64,000 bases of DNA from the NCBI GenBank assembly GCA_038148755.1, contig JAYQWA010000006.1, positions 17,797-81,796 on the forward strand. The letters are read 5' to 3'. Under the pieces are notes generated by a model. That model was given only the letters and a program-made list of their open reading frames with translations, was not told where the DNA came from and searched no databases. Each line of letters begins with the position of its first letter. Positions within the stretch are counted from its first letter, which is position 1. Below, in pieces: positions 35,587 to 44,565 of the stretch. The translations under genes were made by a program, and so were the position numbers. Origin of the DNA: UBA5109 sp038148755 (GTDB lineage: Bacteria > Pseudomonadota > Gammaproteobacteria > Pseudomonadales > Pseudohongiellaceae).

Positions 35587-36198
35587 TTATTCATCCACGT
35601 TATATCTAAATAAGTATTGAACTCCTTCAACAGGTACAGGAACCCCATCTTCAACACGCGGGTTATATTTAAATCTTGTAACTGCACGAACAGACGCGTT
35701 ATCAAATATATCAGGCGGATCAGCATCAACAACGACAGGATTTATCACCGTGCCTGTCTCTGTCACTGTAAACATAACCAGACACCAGCCTTCAATTCCT
35801 CTGGATAAAGCTCTGTTAGGATACTGAGGTGGCACGGTAACAATAGGCAACATCTCAGAGTCATTGATACCGACAACTGCAGTAGCATCAATACCGCCTA
35901 CATCCACATTAACACGAGCGACATTAATAGCATCTCCAGCACTCATATCCATTGTATCGACTTCCATATCAGGTAAGTCAGGCACTTCCTCAGGAACATC
36001 TGGCTCTTCAGGTTTTGGCTCAACACGAGTCACTTCAATTTCAATTTCAGGAATCGAAATGTCGGCAATTCGTATTGAAGTACGCTCCTCAACGACACCC
36101 CCACCTGTTGAGATAAGCGCCTGCATCAGGTAGAACAACGAAAAAGTAATCGCTGCACCGAATAAGACTGCTACAAGGCCATTAACTGTTCTAATCAT
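35587..36198 (-). CDS. tonB: TonB energy-transducing protein (TonB2 type)
   Basis: A 203-residue inner-membrane protein. One N-terminal helix (VAVLFGAAITFSLFYLMQAL) is followed by an acidic/proline linker (PKPEEPDVPEEVPDLPD). The C-terminal TonB domain spans about residues 115-203 (PPQYPNRALSRGIEGWCLV, then VRAVTRFKYNPRVEDG). TonB carries proton-motive energy from ExbB/ExbD to outer-membrane receptors. The short linker fits TonB2-type proteins rather than E. coli TonB. It starts 2 bases after exbD ends. Confidence 0.93.
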   Translation of the reverse strand: MIRTVNGLVAVLFGAAITFSLFYLMQALISTGGGVVEERTSIRIADISIPEIEIEVTRVEPKPEEPDVPEEVPDLPDMEVDTMDMSAGDAINVARVNVDVGGIDATAVVGINDSEMLPIVTVPPQYPNRALSRGIEGWCLVMFTVTETGTVINPVVVDADPPDIFDNASVRAVTRFKYNPRVEDGVPVPVEGVQYLFRYNVDE

Positions 36199-36200
36199 GT

Positions 36201-36605
36201 TTATTCCTCCGCAGCTATCTGAACGCTGACGACCCCTGCCTCGCGGGCCGCACTCATTATTGTAATGACATGCTCGTTAGTCGCCGCCTGGTCTGCCTGG
36301 ATAATAACAGGTGCATTAGGCGCATCTGACAAGCGTTGCTCTAGACGAAAACGCATATTTCTAGGCTCAATGATATCACCATCCATAAAAATCTCGCCAG
36401 CAGGCGAAATCGCTACAAGAATAGGATCAAGATTAGTGAATTCGGCCATAGAAGCCTGGGGCTTAAGAACGTCATAACCTGCTTCTTTGACGAAAACAGC
36501 TGTTACAATAAAAAATATAAGCAGGATAAACACCACATCCAGCATAGGAGTGAGATCAATTTCACCTGCTTGACCTTCTTCTTTATCTTTAGCTAAACTT
36601 CTCAT
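36201..36605 (-). CDS. exbD: Biopolymer transporter ExbD
   Basis: A 134-residue inner-membrane protein with one N-terminal helix. It carries the essential proton-path aspartate D23 in DLTPMLDVVFILLIFFIV (D25 in E. coli ExbD) and a periplasmic domain. It works with the two ExbB-like proteins encoded upstream. The gene lies between exbB and tonB with tight spacing to tonB. Confidence 0.95.
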   Translation of the reverse strand: MRSLAKDKEEGQAGEIDLTPMLDVVFILLIFFIVTAVFVKEAGYDVLKPQASMAEFTNLDPILVAISPAGEIFMDGDIIEPRNMRFRLEQRLSDAPNAPVIIQADQAATNEHVITIMSAAREAGVVSVQIAAEE

Positions 36606-36660
36606 ATTATTTTTTCTTTATTTTCAGTTAGTTATACAGGTTAGTTAAAGTATAATTTAA

Positions 36661-37194
36661 TTATGCGTGTTGCACTGTTAAGTGATCCTCAAGGAGTTCT
36701 ATCTCCCTATTGGATTTATGCTTAATCCAGTTACTGGCAAAAATCCCTGACAGGGCACCAACCATTCCCGCCATAGTAGGAATCGTTGCTTTTGCTACAC
36801 CGCCAGACATCTGTTTTGCGTCACCGCCACCAGTCACAGCCATCACATAAAATACTTCAATCATGCCTGTTACTGTACCTAATAAACCAAGTAAAGGGCA
36901 AACGACAACCAATGCTTCAATCATAGGTATTGGTGATTTTAAATCCAGAGATACACGTGAAATCAGCTGCTGTCGTACAGCATGAGCATGCCAGGATTTT
37001 TTATCTGAGCGCTTTTCCCACTCAGACAATGCAGCAGCTGTATTCCTTTTGTGCACGCTGTTAAGAAACCAAAGTCTCTCAAACAGCATGCTCCATTTCA
37101 CAAATAACAGCAAAGCTATCAACCAGAGTACCGGTCCACCTCTATCCATAAAGTCAGAGATGGACTCAAGTGCAGTCTGAAAAAAGTCAAACAT
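36661..37194 (-). CDS. exbB: MotA/TolQ/ExbB proton-channel protein
   Basis: A 177-residue ExbB-type protein with three membrane helices (about residues 20-38, 95-118 and 133-155). The conserved PLLGLLGTVTGMIEVFYVMA segment forms the proton channel with ExbD. It is the short ExbB of the cluster and lacks the long N-terminal domain of its upstream neighbour, to which it is clearly related. It precedes exbD by 55 bases. Confidence 0.94.
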   Translation of the reverse strand: MFDFFQTALESISDFMDRGGPVLWLIALLLFVKWSMLFERLWFLNSVHKRNTAAALSEWEKRSDKKSWHAHAVRQQLISRVSLDLKSPIPMIEALVVVCPLLGLLGTVTGMIEVFYVMAVTGGGDAKQMSGGVAKATIPTMAGMVGALSGIFASNWIKHKSNREIELLEDHLTVQHA

Positions 37195-37222
37195 AATAAG
37201 CTATCCTCTTTAAAAGTGTAAC

Positions 37223-38638
37223 TTAAGCGTTTGAGCCGCTACTTTCAGCTTTTCTAGCAATAATACCCGTCGCCTGCTCTTCCATAATATGAAGAATACG
37301 GTCGCTGCGACTCTTAATTAAAGTATGTATAAGCACCGTAGGTATGGCAACTGAAATACCTAGTACAGTAGTTACCAGAGCGCCAGAAATACCACCCGCC
37401 ATAATCTGCGGATCACCTGTACCAAACAGAGTAATCTGCTGGAACACTTCAATCATACCGGTAACCGTACCCAACAATCCCATCAAAGGAGCAACGGTGG
37501 AAATAATTTTCACTAAAGTCAGGAATCTTTCCAGAGCCGGAGTTTCTTGAAGAATAGCTTCTCCCAATTTCAGTTCCAGAGTCTCAATATCCATGGTTTT
37601 GTCATTCTCATAAACCATCAACACACGACCCAGAGGGTTGCTCTTATTGGGTTTAGCTGTATTTTTCAGCTGAGAATTAACTTTTGCACCAACGATAGTA
37701 AGGTAGATCATTTTGTAAATGGCAAAAAGCATTGCGATAACACCAACCACAATAATGATCGATCCGATCGTACCACCCTGTTCACCATAACGGGTTTGAA
37801 AATCAGGACTGCTGATTAATGCAGCAAGATAAGAACCACCAGTAGGACCTGTTGGGTCAATACCCACTCTGGTAAAGCCAGAAGTAGAATTCTGGAGTTC
37901 TAATGAAGCATTTTGATAAAGGCTTGGATTAAAGGTTCCGCCAGAAGGCTGTGCGGGCAAAACACTCAATCGACCCGTTGAGGAATCATATTCGAGATAT
38001 TCTCCATCTGAAACAATGTTATAGGAACCAACCCTGACGACTTCACGATTACTTTGACTACCATCCGCACCAGCAACCAACGCATCAAACTTCACAATTC
38101 GACCAGACTCAGTCATTTCCTGCTGTAAGAAGAACCAAAGACGCTCTAGCTCTTCAATGCTGGGAAGCTGAGAGTCACTTGCCATAATACCAGCAAGTTC
38201 TGTCAGAAATTCTTCACGACCAGTAAACTGAGCACTGATGAGAGACTGCTCAAAATTACTACGAGTATCACCAACTACACCTGCAATTGTTCCAAACAAC
38301 TCTTCTAAATCCCCAATACGCTCTTGTAATGTCTCATTACGCTGGGCTTTGATGATTTCATTTTCATCATAAGTAGCTTCAAGTTGCGCACTTATTGCTT
38401 CTTCTTCTTCGCGTGCCGCAACAACATCATTTAGCATTTGCTGACGCTGATTAACGTTGCTCTCAAATCGAGCTATACGGTCACGCTGCTCCTGAGTTTC
38501 AGTTAAGCTGGCGTTTTCAACTAATTGCAATAATTCATCAAGGCTTCTTGGATCAGATTCCTGAGCTACAGACTGAAACGAGGTCAAGCAAATAGCCGCC
38601 GAAGCCAATGTTAAACCAAATGTTTTTATTAATTTCAT
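37223..38638 (-). CDS. ttpC: TtpC-like ExbB with long periplasmic N-terminal domain
   Basis: A 471-residue protein: signal peptide (to about residue 25), a long coiled-coil region (about 30-110), a globular periplasmic part, then a membrane helix near 290-310. A C-terminal ExbB/TolQ channel domain ends it (PLMGLLGTVTGMIEVFQQIT). TtpC was defined in Vibrio anguillarum as an extra component needed for the TonB2 system. The gene symbol is by similarity of architecture and gene order only. It lies between a DUF3450 gene and the short exbB. Confidence 0.88.
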   Translation of the reverse strand: MKLIKTFGLTLASAAICLTSFQSVAQESDPRSLDELLQLVENASLTETQEQRDRIARFESNVNQRQQMLNDVVAAREEEEAISAQLEATYDENEIIKAQRNETLQERIGDLEELFGTIAGVVGDTRSNFEQSLISAQFTGREEFLTELAGIMASDSQLPSIEELERLWFFLQQEMTESGRIVKFDALVAGADGSQSNREVVRVGSYNIVSDGEYLEYDSSTGRLSVLPAQPSGGTFNPSLYQNASLELQNSTSGFTRVGIDPTGPTGGSYLAALISSPDFQTRYGEQGGTIGSIIIVVGVIAMLFAIYKMIYLTIVGAKVNSQLKNTAKPNKSNPLGRVLMVYENDKTMDIETLELKLGEAILQETPALERFLTLVKIISTVAPLMGLLGTVTGMIEVFQQITLFGTGDPQIMAGGISGALVTTVLGISVAIPTVLIHTLIKSRSDRILHIMEEQATGIIARKAESSGSNA

Positions 38639-38642
38639 GTTC

Positions 38643-39437
38643 TTACTCCGGTGCTGCGATCGGTAAATCTAATAATTGGGTTGTTTCTAAATCTTGGGCC
38701 ATACGAATACCTAAGGCTATAGGACGTCTATACTCATCATCCAGAGCTACCCACTGATTAGTGCTTTTATCCCAGACTCCGGTGGAACTTTGATCACTTG
38801 TCTGATATAGCAAGGCAACACGACCAACTTTAAGTATATCTACATCACGCTCTACTCCACCTATTTCGAGCGTATCAGTGTAGTGATCCACGCTTCGGCC
38901 ATAAGCGCTCTCAATTTGATAGGCCTGCAATACCAAGCGGAATTTCTCCGCTACATTTACACTGGAGTCATCAAAAGTATTTCGTATTGTATTCAGACGT
39001 GCCTGTCTTTCCTCAATCTGGAAAGGAATATCCAACGCAACAAATTGCTCCAGAGCCACCATCATTCTTTCCATTAAAGGCGCAATCTGGCGCTGTAGTT
39101 CTGCTGCCTGAGCAATCGACTCATCATACTCGGCAATCGTTCTTTCCTGCTGGGCAATTGTTCGTCGCATACCAGCATTATAAATTTCCAGACCATCTAC
39201 GAGTTTTGCCTGCTCTCTGAACTCAAATGTCAATTCTGAAGCTTCATCAGACAATTGGTTGATCTGAACCTGCATTTCCGCACCCATTGCAAAAATTTCT
39301 GCGGACTGAGCAGAAATTTCATCCAGAATACTGGTGTCTATCACGGTATCTTGTGCCGAAAGTGGCCCAATATTAAGAAGTACTGGAGCTACCAGTAATG
39401 AAGCATACATTTGCTTCTTAAAACGTTGGTATTTCAT
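38643..39437 (-). CDS. DUF3450 periplasmic coiled-coil protein
   Basis: A 264-residue protein with a signal peptide (YASLLVAPVLLNIGPLSAQD), a long coiled coil (about residues 40-125) and a C-terminal domain containing VGRVALLYQTSDQSSTGVWD, typical of DUF3450. The family almost always sits directly before ttpC-exbB-exbD-tonB. It is presumed to act in the periplasm with TtpC, perhaps contacting the cell wall or the motor stator. First gene of the module, 5 bases before ttpC. Confidence 0.9.
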   Translation of the reverse strand: MKYQRFKKQMYASLLVAPVLLNIGPLSAQDTVIDTSILDEISAQSAEIFAMGAEMQVQINQLSDEASELTFEFREQAKLVDGLEIYNAGMRRTIAQQERTIAEYDESIAQAAELQRQIAPLMERMMVALEQFVALDIPFQIEERQARLNTIRNTFDDSSVNVAEKFRLVLQAYQIESAYGRSVDHYTDTLEIGGVERDVDILKVGRVALLYQTSDQSSTGVWDKSTNQWVALDDEYRRPIALGIRMAQDLETTQLLDLPIAAPE

Positions 39438-39660
39438 GAGTCATCCCATTTATTTATAAATATAAGAAACTTTTTTTTACCCTGAATGGCGATAAGATTA
39501 TTTTAAATACTTATTTCATGCCGCCATTAAAATCTATTTAAATTGTTTTTGCACCTCTGCTTTAGCATAGCAGAGGTGCGGAGCATAACAAATAGTGATG
39601 GCATATTGAAACAATAAATAGCTAAAAATTGACAGTTTATTGAGATATTTTAAGCCTGCT
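39438..39660 (-). promoter_or_regulatory. Intergenic region with a perfect 11-base hairpin before the TonB module
   Basis: GCACCTCTGCT (39551-39561) and AGCAGAGGTGC (39569-39579) form a perfect stem with a seven-base loop. On the minus strand it is followed by AAAAAC, not a U-tract, so it is not a classical terminator. The rest is AT-rich and must hold the promoter of the DUF3450-tonB operon. No clear Fur box is visible by eye. Confidence 0.5.
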
Positions 39661-40533
39661 TTACCAAGCAGCTGCTGCCCTAAGACCATCACCTATTTCC
39701 GCCAGACTTCTAACGGTTGTCACGCCAGCATCATTCAAGGCTGCAAATTTTTCATCCGCAGTCCCCTTGCCCCCAGAAATAATTGCACCAGCATGCCCCA
39801 TACGCTTGCCTGGAGGAGCCGTAACGCCAGCTATATAAGAGACAACTGGCTTACTTACATGCTCTTTAATAAAGGCAGATGCTTCTTCTTCAGCAGTACC
39901 TCCAATCTCACCAATCATCACTATCGCTTCAGTTTGGTCGTCTTTTTCAAGCAAACTCAAAATATCAATAAAACTTGAGCCGGGTATTGGGTCTCCACCA
40001 ATGCCAACACAGGTCGACTGTCCAAAGCCGGCATCTGTAGTTTGCTTAACAGCTTCATAAGTCAATGTCCCTGACCTTGATACAATGCCTACTTTCCCAG
40101 GCAAATGTATATGGCCGGGCATGATGCCAATCTTGGATTCTCCAGGCGTTATAATGCCTGGACAGTTAGGACCAATTAAACGAACCTGCTCACGATCACA
40201 GGCTACTTTTACGTCAAGCATATCCAGAGTTGGAATACCCTCAGTAATACAAACTATTAGCTTAATCCCGGCAGACACAGCTTCCAGAATAGAGTCTTTG
40301 CAAAAAGGCGCTGGTACATAAATGACAGATGCTTCCGCACCAGTCTCTGCAACTGCATCCGAAACTGTATTAAATACCGGCAGCCCCAGATGGATTTGAC
40401 CACCTTTGCCTGGAGTAACACCGCCAACCATTCGTGTGCCATACTCAATTGCCTGCTCTGAATGATAGGTTCCCTGTGAGCCTGTGAAGCCCTGACAAAT
40501 AACTTTAGTCTCTTTATTTAACAAAATGCTCAT
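39661..40533 (-). CDS. sucD: Succinyl-CoA synthetase alpha subunit
   Basis: A 290-residue subunit that binds CoA in an N-terminal Rossmann domain (CQGFTGSQGTYHSEQAIEYG) and carries the phosphohistidine H247 in GHAGAIISGGKG (H246 in E. coli). With SucC it makes ATP or GTP from succinyl-CoA. It overlaps the last base of sucC and closes the TCA operon. Confidence 0.98.
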   Translation of the reverse strand: MSILLNKETKVICQGFTGSQGTYHSEQAIEYGTRMVGGVTPGKGGQIHLGLPVFNTVSDAVAETGAEASVIYVPAPFCKDSILEAVSAGIKLIVCITEGIPTLDMLDVKVACDREQVRLIGPNCPGIITPGESKIGIMPGHIHLPGKVGIVSRSGTLTYEAVKQTTDAGFGQSTCVGIGGDPIPGSSFIDILSLLEKDDQTEAIVMIGEIGGTAEEEASAFIKEHVSKPVVSYIAGVTAPPGKRMGHAGAIISGGKGTADEKFAALNDAGVTTVRSLAEIGDGLRAAAAW

Positions 40534-41699
40534 TACTTGCCCTCCGCTGCTTTGACTACCTGCTCAGCAGCATCAGTAAGGCTCGTCGCAGCAATAATAT
40601 TCAAGCCACTTTCTGCCAGCACTTTTGTTCCAAGCTCTGCATTATTACCTTCTAACCTGACCACCACTGGTACTTTTACCCCAACTTCTTCAACCGCACC
40701 AATAACGCCTTCTGCAATCAAGTCACAGCGTACTATCCCGCCAAATATGTTAACCAGAACGGCTTTGACATTGTCATCGGACAATATGATTTTGAATGCT
40801 TCTGACACTCTTTCCTTGGTGGCTCCACCACCTACATCAAGAAAATTTGCTGGCTGCCCACCGTGGAGCTTGACGATATCCATGGTGCCCATAGCTAAAC
40901 CAGCACCATTCACCATACAGCCTATATTGCCTTCCAGGGCAACATAATTCAGCTCCCAAACTGCAGCCTGTGCTTCTCTCTCATCTTCCTGTGAAGGATC
41001 ATGCATTTCTTTGATTTTTGGCTGCCTGTATAAAGCATTACCATCAATATTTAATTTCGCATCCAGACAATGCAGATTACCTTCTTTAGTAATGACTAAT
41101 GGGTTAATTTCCAATAGAGCCAGATCACAGTCTTCAAAAATTTTCGCCAACCCAAGAAATATTTTCGTGAATTGCTTAACTTGGTCTGCATTCAGGCCCA
41201 GTTTAAAGGCCAGTTCCCTAGCTTGATAAGGCTGGGCGCCGACCAAAGGATCAATCGTAGCTTTTAAAATAAGTTCAGGTGTTTCCTCGGCAACTTTTTC
41301 TATCTCGACCCCACCTTCAGTAGAAGCCATAAACACAATACGTCTGGATGAACGGTCCACAACAGCACCCAGATAAAGCTCCTGATCAATATCCGTACAG
41401 GCCTCAACTAAAATTTTACTAACGGGTTGTCCATTTTTATCGGTTTGATAAGTAACCAGATTTTTGCCTAACCATTTCTCGGCGAAGGCTTTTATTTCCT
41501 CTTTGCTGGAAACCAGTTTTACGCCACCAGCTTTACCCCTTCCTCCTGCATGGACCTGAGCTTTTACCACCCACTCATTGCCACCTATTTTATCCGCAGC
41601 CGCAGCAGCTTCCGCAGGGGTTTCGCAGGCAAAGCCTACAGATACAGGCAAACCATATTCGGCAAAAAGCTGTTTTGCCTGATACTCATGTAAATTCAT
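40533..41699 (-). CDS. sucC: Succinyl-CoA synthetase beta subunit
   Basis: A 388-residue ATP-grasp subunit: the start NLHEYQAKQLFAEYGLPVS, the nucleotide-binding VKAQVHAGGRGKAGGVKL, and the C-terminal VNIFGGIVRCDLIAEGVI. Length equals the E. coli protein. It lies 138 bases after lpd and is followed without gap by sucD. Confidence 0.98.
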   Translation of the reverse strand: MNLHEYQAKQLFAEYGLPVSVGFACETPAEAAAAADKIGGNEWVVKAQVHAGGRGKAGGVKLVSSKEEIKAFAEKWLGKNLVTYQTDKNGQPVSKILVEACTDIDQELYLGAVVDRSSRRIVFMASTEGGVEIEKVAEETPELILKATIDPLVGAQPYQARELAFKLGLNADQVKQFTKIFLGLAKIFEDCDLALLEINPLVITKEGNLHCLDAKLNIDGNALYRQPKIKEMHDPSQEDEREAQAAVWELNYVALEGNIGCMVNGAGLAMGTMDIVKLHGGQPANFLDVGGGATKERVSEAFKIILSDDNVKAVLVNIFGGIVRCDLIAEGVIGAVEEVGVKVPVVVRLEGNNAELGTKVLAESGLNIIAATSLTDAAEQVVKAAEGK

Positions 41700-41837
41700 T
41701 TAAAAAATATCCTCATTGAGTTGAACAGAGCAGACGCAAACAAAAGATATTTGTTTGCCTGAGTTAGGCAGCCGCTCTTGCTATTTTCTCCTACTTACCT
41801 ATCTTTTTAGTTAACTTTTTACTTAACTTTTTGCGTT
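41700..41837 (-). other. lpd-sucC gap with a 9-base hairpin
   Basis: GCAAACAAA (41736-41744) and TTTGTTTGC (41750-41758) can form a stem in the transcript between lpd and sucC. No U-tract follows, so it may be a processing or stability element rather than a terminator. Near 41808-41835 the short string TTAACTTTTT recurs in tandem. Confidence 0.35.
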
Positions 41838-43283
41838 TTATTTTCTTTTGCGGTTCGGCATATGAATCGCGTGCCCATTAACCGCCAACGCTGCTTCATG
41901 CACTGCTTCACTTAATGCCGGATGCGAGAATACTGTCATACCAATATCTTCTGCACTGGTACTGAATTCCATGGCAACGGTAACCAACTGCACCAGATCT
42001 GCTGCTGAGGGACCAATAATATGACAACCCAGAACCCGATCCGTTTTAGCATCTGCCAACATCTTCACCATACCATCAGAGTCGTTGGCGGCTACCGCGC
42101 GGCCAACTGCAAGAAAGGGAAAAGTTCCTACTTTATAATCAGTACCTTCGGCTTTTAACTGCTCTTCCGTTTTCCCTACGGAAGCAATTTCAGGGTGGGT
42201 ATATATAACTGAAGGTATCAGATCATAATTCATTGCGGCTTTCTGACCAGCAATAACTTCAGCCACCATGACCCCTTCTTCAGATCCTTTATGCGCCAGC
42301 ATAGGCCCACGCACCACATCACCAACCGCATAGACACCTTCTATGTTTGTCGCACAAGAGTCATTGACCTTTATAAAACCGCGCTCATCTTTTTCAATAC
42401 CACAATCATCAGACAGCAAACCTTCGGTATAAGGCTTCCTTCCCACGCAAACAATTAGCTTGTCAAAGGTGATTTCCTGCTCCCCGTCTTTATCCGTATA
42501 TTGCACTGTGACCGTCGGTGATTTGCCTTTTTTGACTTGACTACCTGTCACCTTGGCACCTAGTCTGATATCAAGCCCCTGTTTAGTGAGAATTTTCTGC
42601 CCTTCTTTGGCGATCTGCTGATCAACCATCGGTAAGAATTTTTCCGTAGCTTCCAGAACCACTACTTCGGAACCAAGCCTCGACCATACCGAACCTAACT
42701 CAAGACCGATAACCCCTGCTCCAATCACGCCAAGACGTTTGGGTACACTCTGAAATTCCAGTGCCCCAGTGGAGTCAACGATAATGCCGTCTTGCAAAGG
42801 TGTTGGAGGTATTTCAATAGGTACAGAACCGGCCGCAATAATCACATGCGTCGCAGACAAAGTCTGAGTCTTGCCATCATGTGATGTCACTTCCACTTTC
42901 TTATCTTTCAGTAACTTTCCTGTGCCGGAAATAGGCGTCACTTTATTGGCTTGGAATAAACCACCAATCCCGCCAGCCATCTGTTTTACAACTTTTTCCT
43001 TGCGTTGAATCATCGCTGGCACATCAATTTTTATTGCACCTGTGCCAATACCATGTGATTCAAAGTCATGTTTCGCTTCAAGATATTTATGTGAGGAATC
43101 CAGCAAGGCTTTGGAAGGGATACATCCAACATTAAGACAAGTGCCACCAAAAACCGGCTTGTTATCTTTATCCAGCCATTTTTCGATACAGGCGGTATTA
43201 AAACCTAACTGAGCTGCACGGATAGCTGCAACATACCCCGCTGGACCTGCTCCTATTACAATTACGTCATAATCTGCTGACAT
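41838..43283 (-). CDS. lpdA: Dihydrolipoyl dehydrogenase (E3)
   Basis: A 481-residue FAD disulfide oxidoreductase that reoxidises lipoamide of 2-oxoglutarate (and possibly pyruvate) dehydrogenase. The FAD motif is VIGAGPAGYVAAIRAAQLG. The redox cysteines are C49 and C54 in GGTCLNVGCIPSK. The second Rossmann motif is IGAGVIGLELGSVW, and the C-terminal catalytic pair is in HPALSEAVHEAAL. Lying inside the sucAB operon, it is probably the 2-oxoglutarate dehydrogenase E3. Confidence 0.98.
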   Translation of the reverse strand: MSADYDVIVIGAGPAGYVAAIRAAQLGFNTACIEKWLDKDNKPVFGGTCLNVGCIPSKALLDSSHKYLEAKHDFESHGIGTGAIKIDVPAMIQRKEKVVKQMAGGIGGLFQANKVTPISGTGKLLKDKKVEVTSHDGKTQTLSATHVIIAAGSVPIEIPPTPLQDGIIVDSTGALEFQSVPKRLGVIGAGVIGLELGSVWSRLGSEVVVLEATEKFLPMVDQQIAKEGQKILTKQGLDIRLGAKVTGSQVKKGKSPTVTVQYTDKDGEQEITFDKLIVCVGRKPYTEGLLSDDCGIEKDERGFIKVNDSCATNIEGVYAVGDVVRGPMLAHKGSEEGVMVAEVIAGQKAAMNYDLIPSVIYTHPEIASVGKTEEQLKAEGTDYKVGTFPFLAVGRAVAANDSDGMVKMLADAKTDRVLGCHIIGPSAADLVQLVTVAMEFSTSAEDIGMTVFSHPALSEAVHEAALAVNGHAIHMPNRKRK

Positions 43284-43303
43284 CAGTTTTCCTATTTTTT
43301 TAA

Positions 43304-44527
43304 TTAGACTTCAAGAAGAATTCTGGCTGGATCTTCTAGCAATTCTTTTATTGTAACCAAAAATTGCACAGCTTCTTTCCCATCAATCATCCGATGATCA
43401 TAGGACAAGGCTAAATACATCATTGGCAGTATTTTAACTTCGCCATCGACGGCCATCGGACGTTCCTGAATTTTGTGCATGCCTAGAATAGCTGTTTGTG
43501 GCGGATTTAATATAGGCGTTGACAACAGGGAACCAAATATCCCGCCATTAGAAATAGTAAAAGTACCACCAGTCATCTCTTCTATAGATAATTTGCCATC
43601 TCGAGCTTTAAGACCATAGTCCCTGATATTTTTTTCTATTGCGGCAAGACTCATTGCATCTGCATCTCTAAGGACAGGAACAACAAGCCCCCGTGGTGAA
43701 GAGACAGCGACACCGATATCCTGGTAGCCGTGATAAATAATATCGCTACCATCAATCGACGCATTCACTGCGGGAAATTGCTTTAGCGCCTCTATGCTCG
43801 CCCGCACAAAAAAGGACATGAAGCCTAACCGGACGCCATCATGTTTCTTCTCAAACATGTCTTTATATTTATTACGAAGCTCCATGACCGGCTGCATGTT
43901 GACTTCATTAAAAGTTGTCAGCATGGCAGTTGTATTCGTTGCTTCCAGTAAACGTTCAGCTACTTTAGCTCGTAACCGGGTCATTGGTACACGTTCTTCT
44001 GCTCTGGGGCCATTTGCTATTGGTGACGCTACTGGCTCCACTGAAGCATCAGAGCTTGCCGCTGGCACTTCATTTCCTTTTACAGAGGCACCTTCCAAAT
44101 GTTTCAAGACATCTTCTTTGGTAATACGTCCATCTTTACCAGTACTAGCAATATCATTTGGACTCAGAGAATGCTCCTCTACCAGTTTTTTTGCTGCCGG
44201 ACTCATCAGCACTTCGACATTACTGTTATCTTCTACCACTTGAGATACAGCAGGTTCCGATTTTGCTTCAGGTGCAGCACTGGCTGTTGCTCCAGCTTCG
44301 AACAGAGCCAGTAATTCGTTACTGACTATGGTGTCACCTTCAGCTTTATTAATGCTTTGCAAGACTCCATTGTCCGGTGCAACAACTTCCAGCAAAACTT
44401 TATCCGTTTCAATATCAACCAGAAGCTCATCACGAGCAACAGCTTCACCTTCCTTTTTATACCAGGTTGCAATGGTGCCGTCGGGCACAGATTCTGGAAG
44501 TGTTGGAGCTTTAATTTCAATAGCCAT
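43304..44527 (-). CDS. sucB: 2-Oxoglutarate dehydrogenase E2 (dihydrolipoyl succinyltransferase)
   Basis: A 407-residue E2 core protein. One lipoyl domain carries K43 in DIETDKVLLEV. A peripheral-subunit binding domain (SPAAKKLVEEHSLSPNDIA) follows after a linker. The catalytic domain ends with SYDHRMIDG (H378, D382), which transfers succinyl to CoA. Domain count and length match E. coli SucB. It lies between sucA and lpd. Confidence 0.98.
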   Translation of the reverse strand: MAIEIKAPTLPESVPDGTIATWYKKEGEAVARDELLVDIETDKVLLEVVAPDNGVLQSINKAEGDTIVSNELLALFEAGATASAAPEAKSEPAVSQVVEDNSNVEVLMSPAAKKLVEEHSLSPNDIASTGKDGRITKEDVLKHLEGASVKGNEVPAASSDASVEPVASPIANGPRAEERVPMTRLRAKVAERLLEATNTTAMLTTFNEVNMQPVMELRNKYKDMFEKKHDGVRLGFMSFFVRASIEALKQFPAVNASIDGSDIIYHGYQDIGVAVSSPRGLVVPVLRDADAMSLAAIEKNIRDYGLKARDGKLSIEEMTGGTFTISNGGIFGSLLSTPILNPPQTAILGMHKIQERPMAVDGEVKILPMMYLALSYDHRMIDGKEAVQFLVTIKELLEDPARILLEV

Positions 44528-44565
44528 GATTTTTCCTTTTTACACTTAAAGGCTGAATTGATTAA

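Noticed and set aside
41736..41758. Hairpin between lpd and sucC as a terminator splitting the TCA operon
   Set aside because: There is no U-tract on the minus strand; kept only as a possible processing element.
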